From: Salinibacter sp. 10B
GTDB taxonomy: Bacteria > Bacteroidota > Rhodothermia > Rhodothermales > Salinibacteraceae
Reading direction: 5' to 3'
Assembly (NCBI RefSeq): GCF_002954405.1
Contig: NZ_MQWC01000004.1
Span: 136,318 to 200,317 of the forward strand
Length of the DNA: 64,000 nucleotides
The notes below the pieces were generated by a model that was not told the DNA's origin, made no database searches, and saw only the letters and a list, made by a program, of their open reading frames with translations. The position numbers and the translations under genes were made by a program. Shown one piece after another: positions 8,601 through 18,833 of the stretch; within the stretch, counting starts at the first letter, position 1, and every line of letters starts with the position of its first letter.

Positions 8601-8797
8601 CGGCTCGGGAGGCGGAGATGAACCGAACGCTCACGGGCGATTGGGTCGTTGATCTGATACCGGGATCCGATCCGGAAAAACGGGAGTATCTTCTTGTCAT
8701 TGGTCGTTTTTCTTCGGAAGAAGAGGCGGTCAAGGCACGGGCGCAGCTTCAAGACCAGATCTCTGGCTCCTTGGAGGTATACCGACGGGTCCGGTAA
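5645..8797 (+). CDS. Very large TPR lipoprotein with C-terminal SPOR-like domain
   Basis: 1050 residues. The N-terminus is a lipoprotein signal with lipobox LSGC and predicted lipidated Cys32. Most of the protein is made of tetratricopeptide-like helices, for example around residues 95-180 (KSADVLREHPDSKWVDDAL) and 580-660 (RILQKNADHPVAKRALYALA). These are separated by long Gln/Arg- and Ser/Pro/Asp-rich linkers (about 430-560 and 740-960). The last about 75 residues, from QWTLLVERF to LEVYRRVR, resemble a SPOR domain, a fold that binds denuded peptidoglycan. The architecture recalls SprE/BamD-like envelope proteins of Bacteroidota, so a scaffold at the outer membrane or cell wall is a reasonable inference. 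It lies between pyk and ftsH and is probably monocistronic. Confidence 0.8.
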   Translation: MSRYVHRSFRAVPLRGAVGLLCGFLLVGLSGCGETSMLGRRYDNFSAYYNKFHNAEQAFEEGVQSLEEGAREVDRTEYVSVFLKSQQNRGGGSDSPFEKAIQKSADVLREHPDSKWVDDALLLIGKSYFYQSNYIGAAQKFREAMALETERRREARFWLARTLVTNEQNTAADEVMRVVEASAGQPDDEWTAQLHLVRGELLVQQEQWTAAAEALQRGLAGDVPDGPAARAAFLLGQVWDTLQRPRPARAAYRHVREYDPSYNLALAARLSEIELQGTHGEPDAALDRLDDVASDDKNYEQRGEIALVRARIYRAQGRYDRARKALRSVLYGEEAPSGTANGRLHYDLATLYRDAYKDFSRAAAHFDTASTGLQRGRRQGEAESQRLPQAPVDADEQATRFRDLAERAREVARMDSLLRIGRMDDDEFQAFVAQLRRERQAAREAQAEAQQEAAQTRRFQQRGQALREQRRNTTPAADTRQSDAGFLFHQDPARVQQGRQRFQETWGDRPRVDNWRRRNAIRSSGPSDAVASSAPEAAPSAGGTTAQRGDASVGGGGLDLADIPRDSSSRAQMEADRAVARYELANALFLAAGRPDSAATWYRRILQKNADHPVAKRALYALAESYRAQGDTTAAQQTYQRLLDQYPTTQLATRARKRLDQDTTEPADNGAAVADTAYAHAYRQWQNGQWRPALDSMLVLAARYPETKAAPRALLASGIIYWRRTQVDSTRAPRSLLDRHVEGLLERTPDSTVQTVSEGAETRSSRARPESGRAAQNARATPVTPDSLRKGAVDSTQTQDAKQAPLQQHSPRSDSLQRAERGQRAGGDAVSETGSVYTPLKTLLNYLTQQYANAPQVKRAQVLLSMIGEQRAAADPARTDSSVVDTTKKEARPAPDSTTLASTRASTSESAADASPSSRTPPPIDSAAVRPRPKDSTGHERSTSSEREPLPAPTDPNARTAPPDEPAQSTQWTLLVERFTVSRTASAREAEMNRTLTGDWVVDLIPGSDPEKREYLLVIGRFSSEEEAVKARAQLQDQISGSLEVYRRVR

Positions 8798-9141
8798 TCC
8801 CTGATGGTCTTTATGGTAGGGGCAGCGGGAGAGAGGAACCTCAAAAGGGGGCTTCGGTTCGGAGGACCTCAGTGGCAATTCGGAACTGGGGCCGGTGGTC
8901 GTTCGGGTTTCTCCGTCGGGGCGAATGCTTCGGTACGGGAGGGGCGGGGAGGCCGTGTCCGGACCGCTGTCACCTTCCATCGACGGGGCACCGCAGAGGG
9001 GCGTCTTCGGTCGTACCCGGAAAAGCCCCTCGTGACTGAGTATGGCGTTGCTCAATCTTGCTGCGTCATCGTCAGCTCCGAATGACGAGCGAAGGCGCCC
9101 GTCCGGATTTGATCGCAATTGACCGGTTTGAGTAACGCTCA
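8798..9141. other. 344-bp interval before ftsH, no feature recognised
   Basis: A 93-codon frame (8804-9085) is open, but its Arg/Gly-rich translation shows no family resemblance and I do not call it. No convincing terminator hairpin with a T-run was seen. The ftsH promoter is presumably here. Confidence 0.4.
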
Positions 9142-11244
9142 ATGTCTGATTCCAATTCCCAACCGCCGGGTCCAGATTCCTCCCCCGGAGAGGAGCGGCA
9201 CACCCGATCCCTATTTCGATCGCGGTTTGCCCTTTGGATCTATCTGGCGATTTTCCTCGCGCTCATCATCCACCTCATTCTCAATTGGGAAGGGGAATCT
9301 CCGCCCCGAGTGGAGTACAGCACCTTCCTCGAATACGTTGAGGCAGGGCACGTGGAGCGAGTGGAGGTGGTCAACGACTCCCGGATTGAGGGCACCTATA
9401 CGGCGGAGGCAGTGAAATCCGGCCAGGTGCAGGCTCGGAAGGGAGAGGAGGGCCTACTCGGCTCACTGACGGCATCGGATCGGCGGCAGTTCATCACAAC
9501 GAAGCCCGCCGATCACGAGCTCACGTCGTTCCTTCGGGATCACAACGAGGCTGTGGCCCCGAAGGGCGGGACGTCGGTCCGGTTTACCGCTAGAACCGAA
9601 GACGACTGGACTGGAACGATTCTCCTTTGGCTCATCCCGCTAGGCCTGCTGGCTGCCGTGTGGGTGTTTGTACTCCGGCGGATGAACCCGGGGTCACAGA
9701 TGCTTAACATTGGGAAAAACACAGCGACGTTGTTTGATGCGGCGGACCAGGATCCCGTGACCTTTGACGATGTGGCGGGGTTGGAAGAGGCGAAAGAGGA
9801 GGTGGCCGAGGTGGTAGAGTTTCTCCAGACGCCGGAGAAGTTCACCCGGCTTGGAGGGGAGCTTCCCAAGGGCGTACTTCTCGTGGGACCGCCGGGGACG
9901 GGGAAAACCCTTATGGCCAAAGCCGTGGCGGGGGAGGCCGGAGTGCCCTTTTTCTCCATTTCGGGCTCCGATTTCGTGGAGATGTACGTGGGGGTTGGGG
10001 CGAGTCGGGTGCGGGATCTCTTCAAGAGCGCGAAGGAGAAAGCTCCGTGTATTATTTTCATCGACGAGATCGATGCCGTCGGCCGCTCGCGCGGGCGAAG
10101 CAATATGGTGGGGGGAAACGACGAGCGTGAGAATACGCTCAATCAACTCCTGGCGGAGATGGACGGATTCGGTTCCGACGAGGGCATCATCATTATGGCG
10201 GCCACGAATCGACCGGACGTGCTCGATTCGGCGCTGCTCCGCCCCGGTCGATTCGATCGACAAATCTTGGTTGAGAAGCCTGATCGGCGGGCACGGAAAA
10301 AGATTTTTGAGGTCCACGTCCGCACTCTTCGTCTGGCCGATACCGTGGAGCTCGAAATCCTTGCGGGACAGACGCCCGGTTTTGCCGGGGCCGAGATTGC
10401 AAATGTGTGCAACGAGGCGGCACTACTTGCGGCCCGCAAAGATAAAGAGCAGATCGAAATGGAGGACTTTGAGCAATCCATCGATCGGGTGATTGCGGGA
10501 CTCGAAAAGAAAAACAAGATCATCTCACCGGAGGAGCGGGAGATCATTGCGTATCATGAATCGGGGCATGCCATCGTCGGGTGGTTTTTGGAGCACACGG
10601 ATCCCGTCGTGAAGGTCTCGATTGTCCCCCGGGGCATGTCGGCTCTCGGTCACGCGCAGTATCTGCCGGAAGAGCGATATCTCTATTCGACCGAGGCGTT
10701 GCTGGATCGGATGACGATGGCCCTTGGAGGACGGGTGGCGGAGAGGCTTATCTTCGACCGCGTGACGACGGGAGCCCAGAATGATCTGGAGCGGATTACC
10801 AAAATGGCATACGCCATGGTCACCGACTACGGCATGAGCGAGCGCATCGGGAACCTCAGCTTCAACCTGTCCCAGCGGGAGGAGGAGCGCCCGATGTTTA
10901 GCAAGCCGTACTCGGACGCGACGGCCGAGGCGATCGACGAGGAGGTACGGAAGATTGTGAGCCGTGCGCGCGATCGGGCGCACCAGATGCTGGAAGAAAA
11001 GAGGGGACAACTGGAAGAGATGGCAGACGCCTTGCTCGAACAGGAGGTACTGGGCCCCGAGGAGCTTCTTCGGATTCTGGGCGAACGGCCCCACGGAGAA
11101 TACGTCGATGTCGATCAGCGCGGGCGGGCACTGAGGGAGGCACCACCGCCTGCAGATGAGAGTCCCGCGGAGCGCGCTGGAAGTTCGTCTGAATCCGATG
11201 CATCCGGGGCCTCTACCGAAACCCAGGCGAACGGCCTCCCGTAG
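9142..11244 (+). CDS. ftsH: ATP-dependent zinc metalloprotease FtsH
   Basis: 700 residues. This membrane-bound AAA+ protease removes misfolded or short-lived membrane and cytosolic proteins. Two membrane helices (about residues 28-50 and 157-178) flank a periplasmic domain. The AAA module has Walker A GPPGTGKT near residue 250, Walker [14 protein letters not shown], and the second-region-of-homology Arg in [20 protein letters not shown]. The peptidase has HESGHA near residue 473 and the third zinc ligand in [13 protein letters not shown] Ser/Ala/Pro-rich tail of about 50 residues follows. ATG 9142 gives a Pro/Ser-rich cytosolic leader before helix 1. An intrinsic terminator follows at 11299. 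Confidence 0.98.
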   Translation: MSDSNSQPPGPDSSPGEERHTRSLFRSRFALWIYLAIFLALIIHLILNWEGESPPRVEYSTFLEYVEAGHVERVEVVNDSRIEGTYTAEAVKSGQVQARKGEEGLLGSLTASDRRQFITTKPADHELTSFLRDHNEAVAPKGGTSVRFTARTEDDWTGTILLWLIPLGLLAAVWVFVLRRMNPGSQMLNIGKNTATLFDAADQDPVTFDDVAGLEEAKEEVAEVVEFLQTPEKFTRLGGELPKGVLLVGPPGTGKTLMAKAVAGEAGVPFFSISGSDFVEMYVGVGASRVRDLFKSAKEKAPCIIFIDEIDAVGRSRGRSNMVGGNDERENTLNQLLAEMDGFGSDEGIIIMAATNRPDVLDSALLRPGRFDRQILVEKPDRRARKKIFEVHVRTLRLADTVELEILAGQTPGFAGAEIANVCNEAALLAARKDKEQIEMEDFEQSIDRVIAGLEKKNKIISPEEREIIAYHESGHAIVGWFLEHTDPVVKVSIVPRGMSALGHAQYLPEERYLYSTEALLDRMTMALGGRVAERLIFDRVTTGAQNDLERITKMAYAMVTDYGMSERIGNLSFNLSQREEERPMFSKPYSDATAEAIDEEVRKIVSRARDRAHQMLEEKRGQLEEMADALLEQEVLGPEELLRILGERPHGEYVDVDQRGRALREAPPPADESPAERAGSSSESDASGASTETQANGLP

Positions 11245-11298
11245 AGAGGCCCGCAAAGATGAAGACGGGTCGGCGCTCAGGCACAATGGCCCTTGCTC

Positions 11299-11320
11299 GG
11301 CGAGCTTCGCTCGCCTTTTT
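11299..11320 (+). terminator. Intrinsic terminator after ftsH
   Basis: Seven-base-pair GC-rich stem GGCGAGC (11299-11305) with GCTCGCC (11309-11315), a three-base loop and five T immediately after. It separates ftsH from the ribosomal protein cluster. Confidence 0.8.
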
Positions 11321-11345
11321 CTTTGCAGGAGCACGACTTTCTCTT

Positions 11346-11373
11346 TCGGTTTACCGATATAAACCGATATACT
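11346..11373 (+). promoter_or_regulatory. Candidate promoter with ACCGATATA direct repeat
   Basis: An A/T-rich island contains ACCGATATA twice in near tandem (11353-11361 and 11363-11371), the second copy running into TATACT (11368-11373), a good -10 hexamer. A convincing -35 box was not found. Its place just after the ftsH terminator makes it the best candidate promoter for rpsL and the genes that follow. This is inference. Confidence 0.4.
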
Positions 11374-11572
11374 AATGAGAACAGACGAGAAAGGCCCCTG
11401 AGCGAAGCTGAGATGGGGTAAATTCTTTTCACTCCTTCTTCGCCGGGTGTGCGGAATCCTGTAGGGGTGTAAAGACTACCATATGTCCTGTGTGCGCAGC
11501 GAGGGGCGATCGCTGAGTGAAGATGCACGGGCACACTGCTCACTGGTTAAGTGATAACGACGATATTCTGAC

Positions 11573-11947
11573 GTGCCGACGATACAGCAACTGATTCGGA
11601 AGGGGCGAAAAACGGAAGAGAAGAAGAGTGATGCCCCTGCGCTAGAAGGGAGTCCTCAGCGGCGAGGGGTTTGCACGCGTGTGTACACAACCACGCCGAA
11701 GAAGCCGAACTCTGCGCTCCGAAAGGTTGCCCGTGTGCGCCTCACGAATGGCAATGAAGTGACGGCGTATATTCCCGGAGAGGGGCATAATCTTCAGGAG
11801 CACTCGATCGTGCTTGTGCGCGGAGGGCGTGTGAAGGACCTTCCGGGCGTCAAGTATCATATCGTTCGAGGGGCACTGGATACGGCGGGGGTGGAGGATC
11901 GCCGACAGGGCCGTTCGAAGTATGGCACGAAGAAGCCCACCGACTAG
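11573..11947 (+). CDS. rpsL: 30S ribosomal protein S12
   Basis: 124 residues, starting with GTG at 11573 (translates [12 protein letters not shown]). S12 lies at the decoding centre of the small subunit. The conserved [17 protein letters not shown] and [14 protein letters not shown] motifs carry the two lysines whose replacement gives streptomycin resistance in other bacteria, so the protein looks wild type. It is the first gene of the merged str-S10-spc-alpha cluster. A terminator-like hairpin lies between it and rpsG. Confidence 0.98.
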   Translation: MPTIQQLIRKGRKTEEKKSDAPALEGSPQRRGVCTRVYTTTPKKPNSALRKVARVRLTNGNEVTAYIPGEGHNLQEHSIVLVRGGRVKDLPGVKYHIVRGALDTAGVEDRRQGRSKYGTKKPTD

Positions 11948-11958
11948 CATTGGCGATG

Positions 11959-12003
11959 AGCGCTGTGATGGGGCCGGAGTTGGCCGTTCGCCACAGCGCT
12001 TTT
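11959..12003 (+). terminator. Terminator-like hairpin between rpsL and rpsG
   Basis: AGCGCTGTG (11959-11967) pairs perfectly with CACAGCGCT (11992-12000), with GGCC/GGCC able to pair in the loop, and a short run of four T (12000-12003) follows. A second small hairpin, CCGCCC/GGGCGG, lies at 12035-12050. This could be an attenuator or partial terminator that lowers readthrough from rpsL into rpsG. Its efficiency is unknown. Confidence 0.5.
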
Positions 12004-12092
12004 CGTGTCTGGGGTTAGGGTATTGCCCAGCCCCCCGCCCAGGCGGGCGGTTCCTGTCCCATTGAGTTTTCGACGAACGACCGAACCTCACT

Positions 12093-12563
12093 ATGGCACG
12101 CGACAAGGCAGCCAAAAAGCGCACGACTCAGCCCGATCCCATGTACCGGGACGATCTCGTCTCCCGGTTCGTGAACGCCGTGATGCGGGATGGGAAAAAG
12201 AGCTTGGCCCAACGCATTGTCTACGATGCCTTTGACGTCATCGAGGAGCGAACGGGAGAGCAAGGGCTTGAGGTCTTTAAGAAGGCCGTGAACAACGTGG
12301 CTCCGCTCGTAGAGGTTCGGAGCCGCCGCGTGGGGGGAGCGACCTATCAGGTGCCGATTGAGGTGCGCCCAGACCGCCGGGTTACACTGGCCTTCCGCTG
12401 GATTATCCAGTACGCACGAGCTCGGAAAGAAAAGAGCATGTCGAACCGGCTGGCGAGTGAGCTGATCAATGCGGCCCGGGGAGAGGGTGGGGCCGTGAAG
12501 AAGAAGGACGACACACACCGGATGGCGGAGTCGAATAAGGCGTTCGCCCACTTTAGTTTCTAG
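12093..12563 (+). CDS. rpsG: 30S ribosomal protein S7
   Basis: 156 residues, the standard bacterial length. S7 nucleates assembly of the 30S head and contacts E-site tRNA. The N-terminal block (DPMYRDDLVSRFVNAVMRDG) and the VEVRSRRVGGATYQVPIEVRP core are well conserved. It follows rpsL after 145 bases containing hairpins and precedes fusA by 86 bases. Confidence 0.98.
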   Translation: MARDKAAKKRTTQPDPMYRDDLVSRFVNAVMRDGKKSLAQRIVYDAFDVIEERTGEQGLEVFKKAVNNVAPLVEVRSRRVGGATYQVPIEVRPDRRVTLAFRWIIQYARARKEKSMSNRLASELINAARGEGGAVKKKDDTHRMAESNKAFAHFSF

Positions 12564-12649
12564 AGCGCTCCCGAGAGGACTCGATGCGGTTGTTCAGGCA
12601 TATTTTGCTTGGGCACGGGCGCCCTTGAGCACGCAACCAACACACTACC

Positions 12650-14854
12650 ATGGCTACTGAGAATAACGAAGGATTTCCGCTCGAACGGACGCGTAATATC
12701 GGCATCATGGCCCATATTGATGCCGGGAAGACCACTGCGACCGAGCGTATCCTCTTTTACACCGGTCGGCTTCACCGCATGGGGGAGGTCCATGAGGGAG
12801 CCGCAACCATGGACTTCATGGAGCAGGAGAAGGAGCGGGGCATTACGATTTCCTCCGCCGCTACAACCTGCTACTGGGACGACCACCGGGTGAACATTAT
12901 CGACACCCCGGGGCACGTTGACTTTACGGTTGAGGTGGAGCGGTCGCTTCGCGTTCTGGACGGGGCCATTGCCTTGTTCTGTGCCGTTGGTGGTGTGGAG
13001 CCACAGTCCGAAACGGTGTGGCGGCAGGCCGACAAGTATAACGTTCCGCGGATCGGGTTCGTCAATAAGATGGACCGGACCGGGGCCGACTTCGAGAACG
13101 TCCTCGAGATGATGGAGGACCGCCTCAACGCCAATCCGATTCCGCTGCAGATTCCGATTGGCAGCGGCGATATGTTCCGCGGGGTCATTGACCTCATTCG
13201 GAACCAAGCCGTCGTTTGGGACGAGGAGTCCCAGGGGATGAAGTGGGACGTTCTTGAGGTCCCCGACGACCTGAAGCCGGAAGCGAAGCAGTGGCGCATC
13301 AAGCTCCTTGAAAGCGTCGCGGAGTACGACGACGAGCTTCTCATGAAGTATCTTGAGGGTGAAGAGGAGATCCAGCCCGAAGAACTGGAGGCCGTCATCC
13401 GAACGGCGACCCTCAACCGCGACATCACGCCGATGTTCTGCGGCTCGGCGCTTAAAAACAAGGGCATCCAGCGCCTGCTTGACGGCGTCATTAAGTTTCT
13501 CCCGAGCCCGAACGACGTGCCGCCGGTCACCGGCCACGATCCTGAGGAGAAGCGGAAGGTAGAGTCCGCTGCGAAAAAGGCTGCGAAAGAGGCGGCTGAA
13601 GAGGCGGACGACGATGAGGAGGTTGAGAAGCCCGAGGTAAACGAAGAGGATTACGAGGTCGTCCGGCATCCGCGCGAGGATGAGCCGTTTAGTGCCGTTG
13701 CTTTCAAGATTACCACCGACCCATACGTCGGAAAGCTTACGTTCATCCGCGTGTACAGCGGCACACTGGAGTCCGGGTCGAAGGTGTATAGCCCGACCCG
13801 CGACGAGACTGAGCGTGTTGGACGCCTTATGTTCATGCACGCCAACAGCCGTGAGGACGTGGACGTAATTCGCGCCGGCGACATTGCTGCCGTCGTGGGG
13901 CCGAAGAACCTCAAGACCGGCGATACGATCTGCGATCCTGAGCACCCGGTCGTGCTCGAGTCTATGGAGTTCCCGGAGCCGGTAATCCGGATTGCCGTGG
14001 AGCCGAAGTCGAAGGCCGACCGCGATAAGTTGATGAACGGCCTGGTGAAACTGGCCGAAGAGGACCCGACGTTCAATGTCTCGACCGATGAGGAGACGGG
14101 GCAGACGATTATTGCCGGGATGGGGGAGCTCCACCTGGAAATCATTGTTGATCGTCTCCGACGAGAGTTCAAGGTGGAGGCCAATGTTGGACAGCCGCAG
14201 GTTGCTTATCGCGAGGCCATTACACGCACTGTGGACGAGCACTACGTTCTCAAGAAGCAGTCCGGCGGTCGGGGACAGTTCGCCGAGGTGTACATGGAGG
14301 TCGGCCCGAGCGAGGAAGGCAAGGGACTTGAGTTTGAGAATGAAATCAAGGGCGGGGTTATCCCGAAAGAGTTCATTCCGTCGGTTGAGCGTGGAATCGA
14401 GAGTGCGATGGAGGACGGCCCGATTGCGGGATACCCGATCGAGGGCGTCAAGATTCGGCTCTACGATGGGGATCACCACGAGGTGGACTCCGACCAGAAT
14501 GCCTTTGAGATTGCAGGCCGCCTCGGGTTCCGCGAAGCCGCTCGGAACGCCGATCCAGTGCTCATGGAGCCGGTCATGGATGTTGAAGTGATTACGCCAG
14601 AAGAGTACATGGGCGATATCATCGGGGATCTTAACAGCCGCCGTGGCCGCATTGGGAAGATGGGGCAGCGCAACGACGCGCAGGTCATTAACGCTGAGGT
14701 CCCACTTTCCGAGATGTTCGGCTACTCGACCGATCTCCGGTCGATCTCGCAGGGGCGAGCCATCTACACGATGCAGTTCGAGACCTACGAGCCTGTCCCC
14801 GATGACATCGCAAAAGAGATCCTCGACGAAGACACGGTCGGAGCCGCAGCGTAG
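12650..14854 (+). CDS. fusA: Translation elongation factor G
   Basis: 734 residues. This GTPase drives tRNA-mRNA translocation. The G1 loop AHIDAGKTT, switch [10 protein letters not shown] and NKMD base-recognition motif are intact, and domains II-V follow. It is longer than E. coli EF-G (704 residues) because a Lys/Ala- then Glu/Asp-rich segment of about 30 extra residues (around 300-343) is inserted at the end of the G domain, just before [10 protein letters not shown]. Such acidic padding fits a protein adapted to high internal salt, but its effect is unknown. It is 86 bases after rpsG and 74 before tuf. Confidence 0.98.
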   Translation: MATENNEGFPLERTRNIGIMAHIDAGKTTATERILFYTGRLHRMGEVHEGAATMDFMEQEKERGITISSAATTCYWDDHRVNIIDTPGHVDFTVEVERSLRVLDGAIALFCAVGGVEPQSETVWRQADKYNVPRIGFVNKMDRTGADFENVLEMMEDRLNANPIPLQIPIGSGDMFRGVIDLIRNQAVVWDEESQGMKWDVLEVPDDLKPEAKQWRIKLLESVAEYDDELLMKYLEGEEEIQPEELEAVIRTATLNRDITPMFCGSALKNKGIQRLLDGVIKFLPSPNDVPPVTGHDPEEKRKVESAAKKAAKEAAEEADDDEEVEKPEVNEEDYEVVRHPREDEPFSAVAFKITTDPYVGKLTFIRVYSGTLESGSKVYSPTRDETERVGRLMFMHANSREDVDVIRAGDIAAVVGPKNLKTGDTICDPEHPVVLESMEFPEPVIRIAVEPKSKADRDKLMNGLVKLAEEDPTFNVSTDEETGQTIIAGMGELHLEIIVDRLRREFKVEANVGQPQVAYREAITRTVDEHYVLKKQSGGRGQFAEVYMEVGPSEEGKGLEFENEIKGGVIPKEFIPSVERGIESAMEDGPIAGYPIEGVKIRLYDGDHHEVDSDQNAFEIAGRLGFREAARNADPVLMEPVMDVEVITPEEYMGDIIGDLNSRRGRIGKMGQRNDAQVINAEVPLSEMFGYSTDLRSISQGRAIYTMQFETYEPVPDDIAKEILDEDTVGAAA

Positions 14855-14928
14855 ACCCTGTCCTCATGGGGGAGGATATCCAGTCTGCCAATTTTCGAAA
14901 TTCCAGCCACTGACTAACGCATAGCACC

Positions 14929-16119
<1,191 letters not shown>

Positions 16120-16202
16120 ACGCGAGACGAGTTGCGAAGGGCGAGTGCCGAATGAATCGATTCGGCATTCGAAGCTCGAAATTCGGAAATTGATACTGAG
16201 AC
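16120..16202. repeat. TTCGAA-rich spacer element between tuf and rpsJ
   Basis: The spacer holds a perfect hairpin, TGCCGAAT/ATTCGGCA at 16146-16167. It then runs CATTCGAAGCTCGAAATTCG almost to the rpsJ start. The same kind of sequence precedes the pdhC start (63134-63169), and a related one precedes pdhB (62062-62095). I read these as members of one dispersed intergenic element family that ends at start codons. Confidence 0.45.
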
Positions 16203-16514
16203 ATGGCCACGCAGCAGAAGATTCGAATTAAGCTGAAATCGTACGACCACTCCCTGATCGATAAGAGTGCGGAGAAAATTATCCGCACGGTAAAGTCGAC
16301 GGGAGCGGTAGTGAGTGGACCTGTTCCTCTCCCGACCGAGAAAAAGGTGTACACAGTGCTGCGCGGCCCCCACGTGGATAAAAAGAGCCGCGAGCAGTTT
16401 GAGCGCCGCCACCACAAGCGTTTGATCGACATTCTCTCGTCGAGCAGTGACACGGTGGATGCGCTGATGCAGCTTGAGTTGCCGAGCGGAGTGGATGTTG
16501 AGATCAAGGTTTAA
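16203..16514 (+). CDS. rpsJ: 30S ribosomal protein S10
   Basis: 103 residues. S10 sits in the 30S head and is also the NusE transcription factor in antitermination complexes. [20 protein letters not shown] and the [20 protein letters not shown] block are canonical. Its stop is only two bases before the start of a lipoprotein gene, where rplC would be expected, which suggests translational coupling between the two. Confidence 0.98.
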   Translation: MATQQKIRIKLKSYDHSLIDKSAEKIIRTVKSTGAVVSGPVPLPTEKKVYTVLRGPHVDKKSREQFERRHHKRLIDILSSSSDTVDALMQLELPSGVDVEIKV

Positions 16515-16516
16515 TC

Positions 16517-16999
16517 ATGCTTCGCCGGCGCTTTCCTCCGGCCCTGGTACTTTTGCTGGTTGTTGGGCTCGCCACACAGGTGAGCGGGTGCGATTCCGGC
16601 GCGTCGAAGCGAGCGTTCCAGTACAGCAGCCTGGTCGGAACGTGGCGGATCCAGCGGGTGGACGTGACAGGTATTTTGCGCGACACGGTCCGGCTTGAAT
16701 TTCTGCCGGAAGGAGACAGCGGGCGGGCGTATCGCTTGCTTCGGCCCGTGCGAGAGGATCCGGTTGTGGGGAGAGGACGGGTGGACATACCGACTGTCGG
16801 CGTTTTGCGCATGACGGACGGCTTTGCTCGCCCACTTTTGTGGACGTTTAATTTTGATCGACCGAACGGTTCGAGGACGAGTGTTCGCTTCGTTCTGCAG
16901 GAACGATGGAACGGAGACGCTCAAGCCTTCTTGAACAGAATCGGTCTGCCCGGCAACGCTCGCGGGATTGAGATGGATCTCATTCGTGAGCGAGACTAG
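16517..16999 (+). CDS. Small lipoprotein with lipocalin-like motif, inside the S10 operon
   Basis: 160 residues. The N-terminus has three Arg, a hydrophobic core and lipobox VSGC with predicted lipidated Cys25, so the mature protein should be anchored in the cell envelope. The region after the anchor (SLVGTWRIQRVDVTG and following strands) resembles the start of lipocalin-like domains, which open with a G-x-W strand, but I cannot name a family firmly. Its place is odd. It begins two bases after rpsJ and ends 38 bases before rplC, splitting a pair that is adjacent in nearly all bacteria. The same strand and tight coupling imply co-transcription with ribosomal proteins. Its function is unknown. 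Confidence 0.8.
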   Translation: MLRRRFPPALVLLLVVGLATQVSGCDSGASKRAFQYSSLVGTWRIQRVDVTGILRDTVRLEFLPEGDSGRAYRLLRPVREDPVVGRGRVDIPTVGVLRMTDGFARPLLWTFNFDRPNGSRTSVRFVLQERWNGDAQAFLNRIGLPGNARGIEMDLIRERD

Positions 17000-17037
17000 C
17001 CGTTTTGAACTGACAATTTTTGCAAGACCTCATCGCC

Positions 17038-17682
17038 ATGAGTAGCGGACTGATCGGAAAAAAGGTGGGAATGACGAGCGTCTTTGATGACGACGGCAAC
17101 AACGTTGCCTGCACAGTCATCGAGGCCGGCCCGAACGTCGTGACCCAGGTGAAGCAAGAAGAGGGTCCGGACGGCTATGACGCCGTGCAACTCGCCTTCG
17201 ACAACAAGAAGGAGAAGAACACGACGAAGGCCATGCAAGGGCACTTTGCTGAGGCCGACTCGCCCCCAAAGCAGGTCGTGAAGGAGTTTCGCGACTTCGG
17301 CGAGGACGTACAGCAGGGCGACGTTGTGCGAGTGGAGGACCTTTTTGAGGAGGGTGAGACCGTGGATGTCGTGGGAGTATCGAAGGGGAAAGGATTCCAG
17401 GGCGTTGTGAAGCGCCACGGATTTAGTGGGGTAGGCATGACGACACACGGCCAGTCCGACCGTCAGCGCCACCCGGGCTCCATTGGGGCCTCCGCTGATC
17501 CCTCCCGCGTGTTTAAAGGACTACGGATGGCCGGGCAAACCGGAGGGGAGCGAACCAAGATTCAAAATCTGACGGTGGTTCGAATCCTTCCGGACCACGA
17601 CGCCATCCTCATTAAGGGCTCCGTTCCGGGTCCCAAAAGCGGATACGTCGAACTCTACAAGAAGACCGACGCTGGCGCATAG
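17038..17682 (+). CDS. rplC: 50S ribosomal protein L3
   Basis: 214 residues from ATG 17038. An in-frame TTG at 17020 would add six residues but does not match the family start [17 protein letters not shown]3 is an early-assembling protein whose loop approaches the peptidyl-transferase centre. The conserved [14 protein letters not shown] and [18 protein letters not shown] motifs are present. It lies 38 bases after the embedded lipoprotein gene. Confidence 0.98.
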   Translation: MSSGLIGKKVGMTSVFDDDGNNVACTVIEAGPNVVTQVKQEEGPDGYDAVQLAFDNKKEKNTTKAMQGHFAEADSPPKQVVKEFRDFGEDVQQGDVVRVEDLFEEGETVDVVGVSKGKGFQGVVKRHGFSGVGMTTHGQSDRQRHPGSIGASADPSRVFKGLRMAGQTGGERTKIQNLTVVRILPDHDAILIKGSVPGPKSGYVELYKKTDAGA

Positions 17683-17765
17683 ACGTTACGAACCGCATGG
17701 GGCGTGACCGGTACGTTCCGGTCGCCGCTTCCCGAGCGACTGTGAATCTCTGACCCGATAGGATT

Positions 17766-18410
17766 ATGGATGTCGACATTTATCAAAACGATGGCGTGAG
17801 CTCCGGCCGCACGGCGACCCTTGTGCCAACGGTGTTTGACGTGGAGCCGAACAATCACGTCATCTGGTTGGACGTGAAGCGGATCCAAGCCCATGAGCGA
17901 CAGGGCACGAGCAAGACCCAGGAGCGTTCTGAGGTGACCGGCTCAACCCGAAAGCTTTACCGGCAGAAGGGGACCGGAAATGCTCGCGTTGGTGACGCCA
18001 AGTCCCCGATTCGCCGCGATGGAGGTAGGGCTCACGGCGCTCGTCCGCGTAGCTACGACCACAACCTGAATCTGAAGGAGAAGCGCCTTGCTCGACGCTC
18101 GGCCCTCTCCTATAAGGCCGAAAGCGATTCGGTGCGGGTGGTCGAAGACTACTCTATGGACCGTCCGAGCACTCGAGAGCTGACCGATCTCCTCGATCTC
18201 ATGGAGATTGGAGACGAAAAAGTTCTGTTCGCCACAACGGAGGTAGAAAAAGAAATCTACCATAGCGCACAGAACTTGTCGAAGGTGAACGTTCGGGAAG
18301 TGCAGAGCGTCAACACCGTTGATATTCTCGATGCGGACGTGGTGGTTTTTCAGGAAGGAGCGCTCGACTGGATGACCCAGGTCCTCGCTCCCGATCCCGT
18401 TCACGCGTAA
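17766..18410 (+). CDS. rplD: 50S ribosomal protein L4
   Basis: 214 residues. L4 lines the peptide exit tunnel, and in E. coli it represses its own operon. The tunnel loop segment (TGSTRKLYRQKGTGNARVGD) and the GGRAHGARPRSYDH motif are conserved. The surface half is acidic. It is separated from rplC by 83 bases and from rplW by 45. Confidence 0.97.
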   Translation: MDVDIYQNDGVSSGRTATLVPTVFDVEPNNHVIWLDVKRIQAHERQGTSKTQERSEVTGSTRKLYRQKGTGNARVGDAKSPIRRDGGRAHGARPRSYDHNLNLKEKRLARRSALSYKAESDSVRVVEDYSMDRPSTRELTDLLDLMEIGDEKVLFATTEVEKEIYHSAQNLSKVNVREVQSVNTVDILDADVVVFQEGALDWMTQVLAPDPVHA

Positions 18411-18455
18411 CTTCGTGTCCGGAGGGAACTCGAATTCTTAGATTGTTGCTGAGCT

Positions 18456-18755
18456 ATGAGTAAACGCGTTCTCATTCGTCCCTACGTGACTGAGAAGACA
18501 ACTTATCAGATGGAGGAGGGGAAGTACTCCTTTATCTGTGGGCTTGATGCCTCGAAGCCCGAAATCCGACAGGCCATTGAGGAGCGATATCCGGGGGTCG
18601 ACGTCGCTAAGGTTCGCACTCAGGTCGTTCCGGGCAAGCGCCGTCGACAGTTCCGACAGGGGAACATGATCGAGGGACGAACCTCGGGCTTTAAGAAGGC
18701 CATCGTAGAGCTTGACCCCGATGGTGAACAGATCGACTTCTTTGAGGGAATTTAG
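18456..18755 (+). CDS. rplW: 50S ribosomal protein L23
   Basis: 99 residues. L23 borders the tunnel exit and is the docking site for trigger factor and SRP. The RPYVTEKTTYQMEEGKYSF start and the GRRRQFRQG-like basic segment (PGKRRRQFRQGNMIEG) identify it. It shows a normal length and no anomalies. Confidence 0.96.
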   Translation: MSKRVLIRPYVTEKTTYQMEEGKYSFICGLDASKPEIRQAIEERYPGVDVAKVRTQVVPGKRRRQFRQGNMIEGRTSGFKKAIVELDPDGEQIDFFEGI

Positions 18756-18833
18756 ACGCAGACTGGACTGCTCGCAACCCCTTTTCATCCTTGACGGTGG
18801 GCACTGCGCACTGTCAGAAATCCGTTTTCTGCT

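Larger units (their letters stand above)
11245..11572. other. 328-bp interval between ftsH and rpsL
   Basis: It holds the ftsH terminator (11299-11320) and a candidate promoter around 11346-11373 for the long ribosomal cluster. The roughly 190 bases between that promoter and the rpsL start would form a long untranslated leader. I saw no recognisable riboswitch or r-protein binding site in it. Confidence 0.5.

Noticed and set aside
8804-9085. A 93-codon plus-strand frame before ftsH
   Set aside because: Gly/Arg-rich translation with no family and no clear start signal. I treat the interval as non-coding.
12560-14479. A 639-codon open frame on the minus strand antisense to fusA
   Set aside because: Striking length, but it lies wholly opposite a well-conserved gene with strong codon bias. 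Its translation shows no family resemblance. Such antisense frames are expected in GC-biased highly expressed genes.
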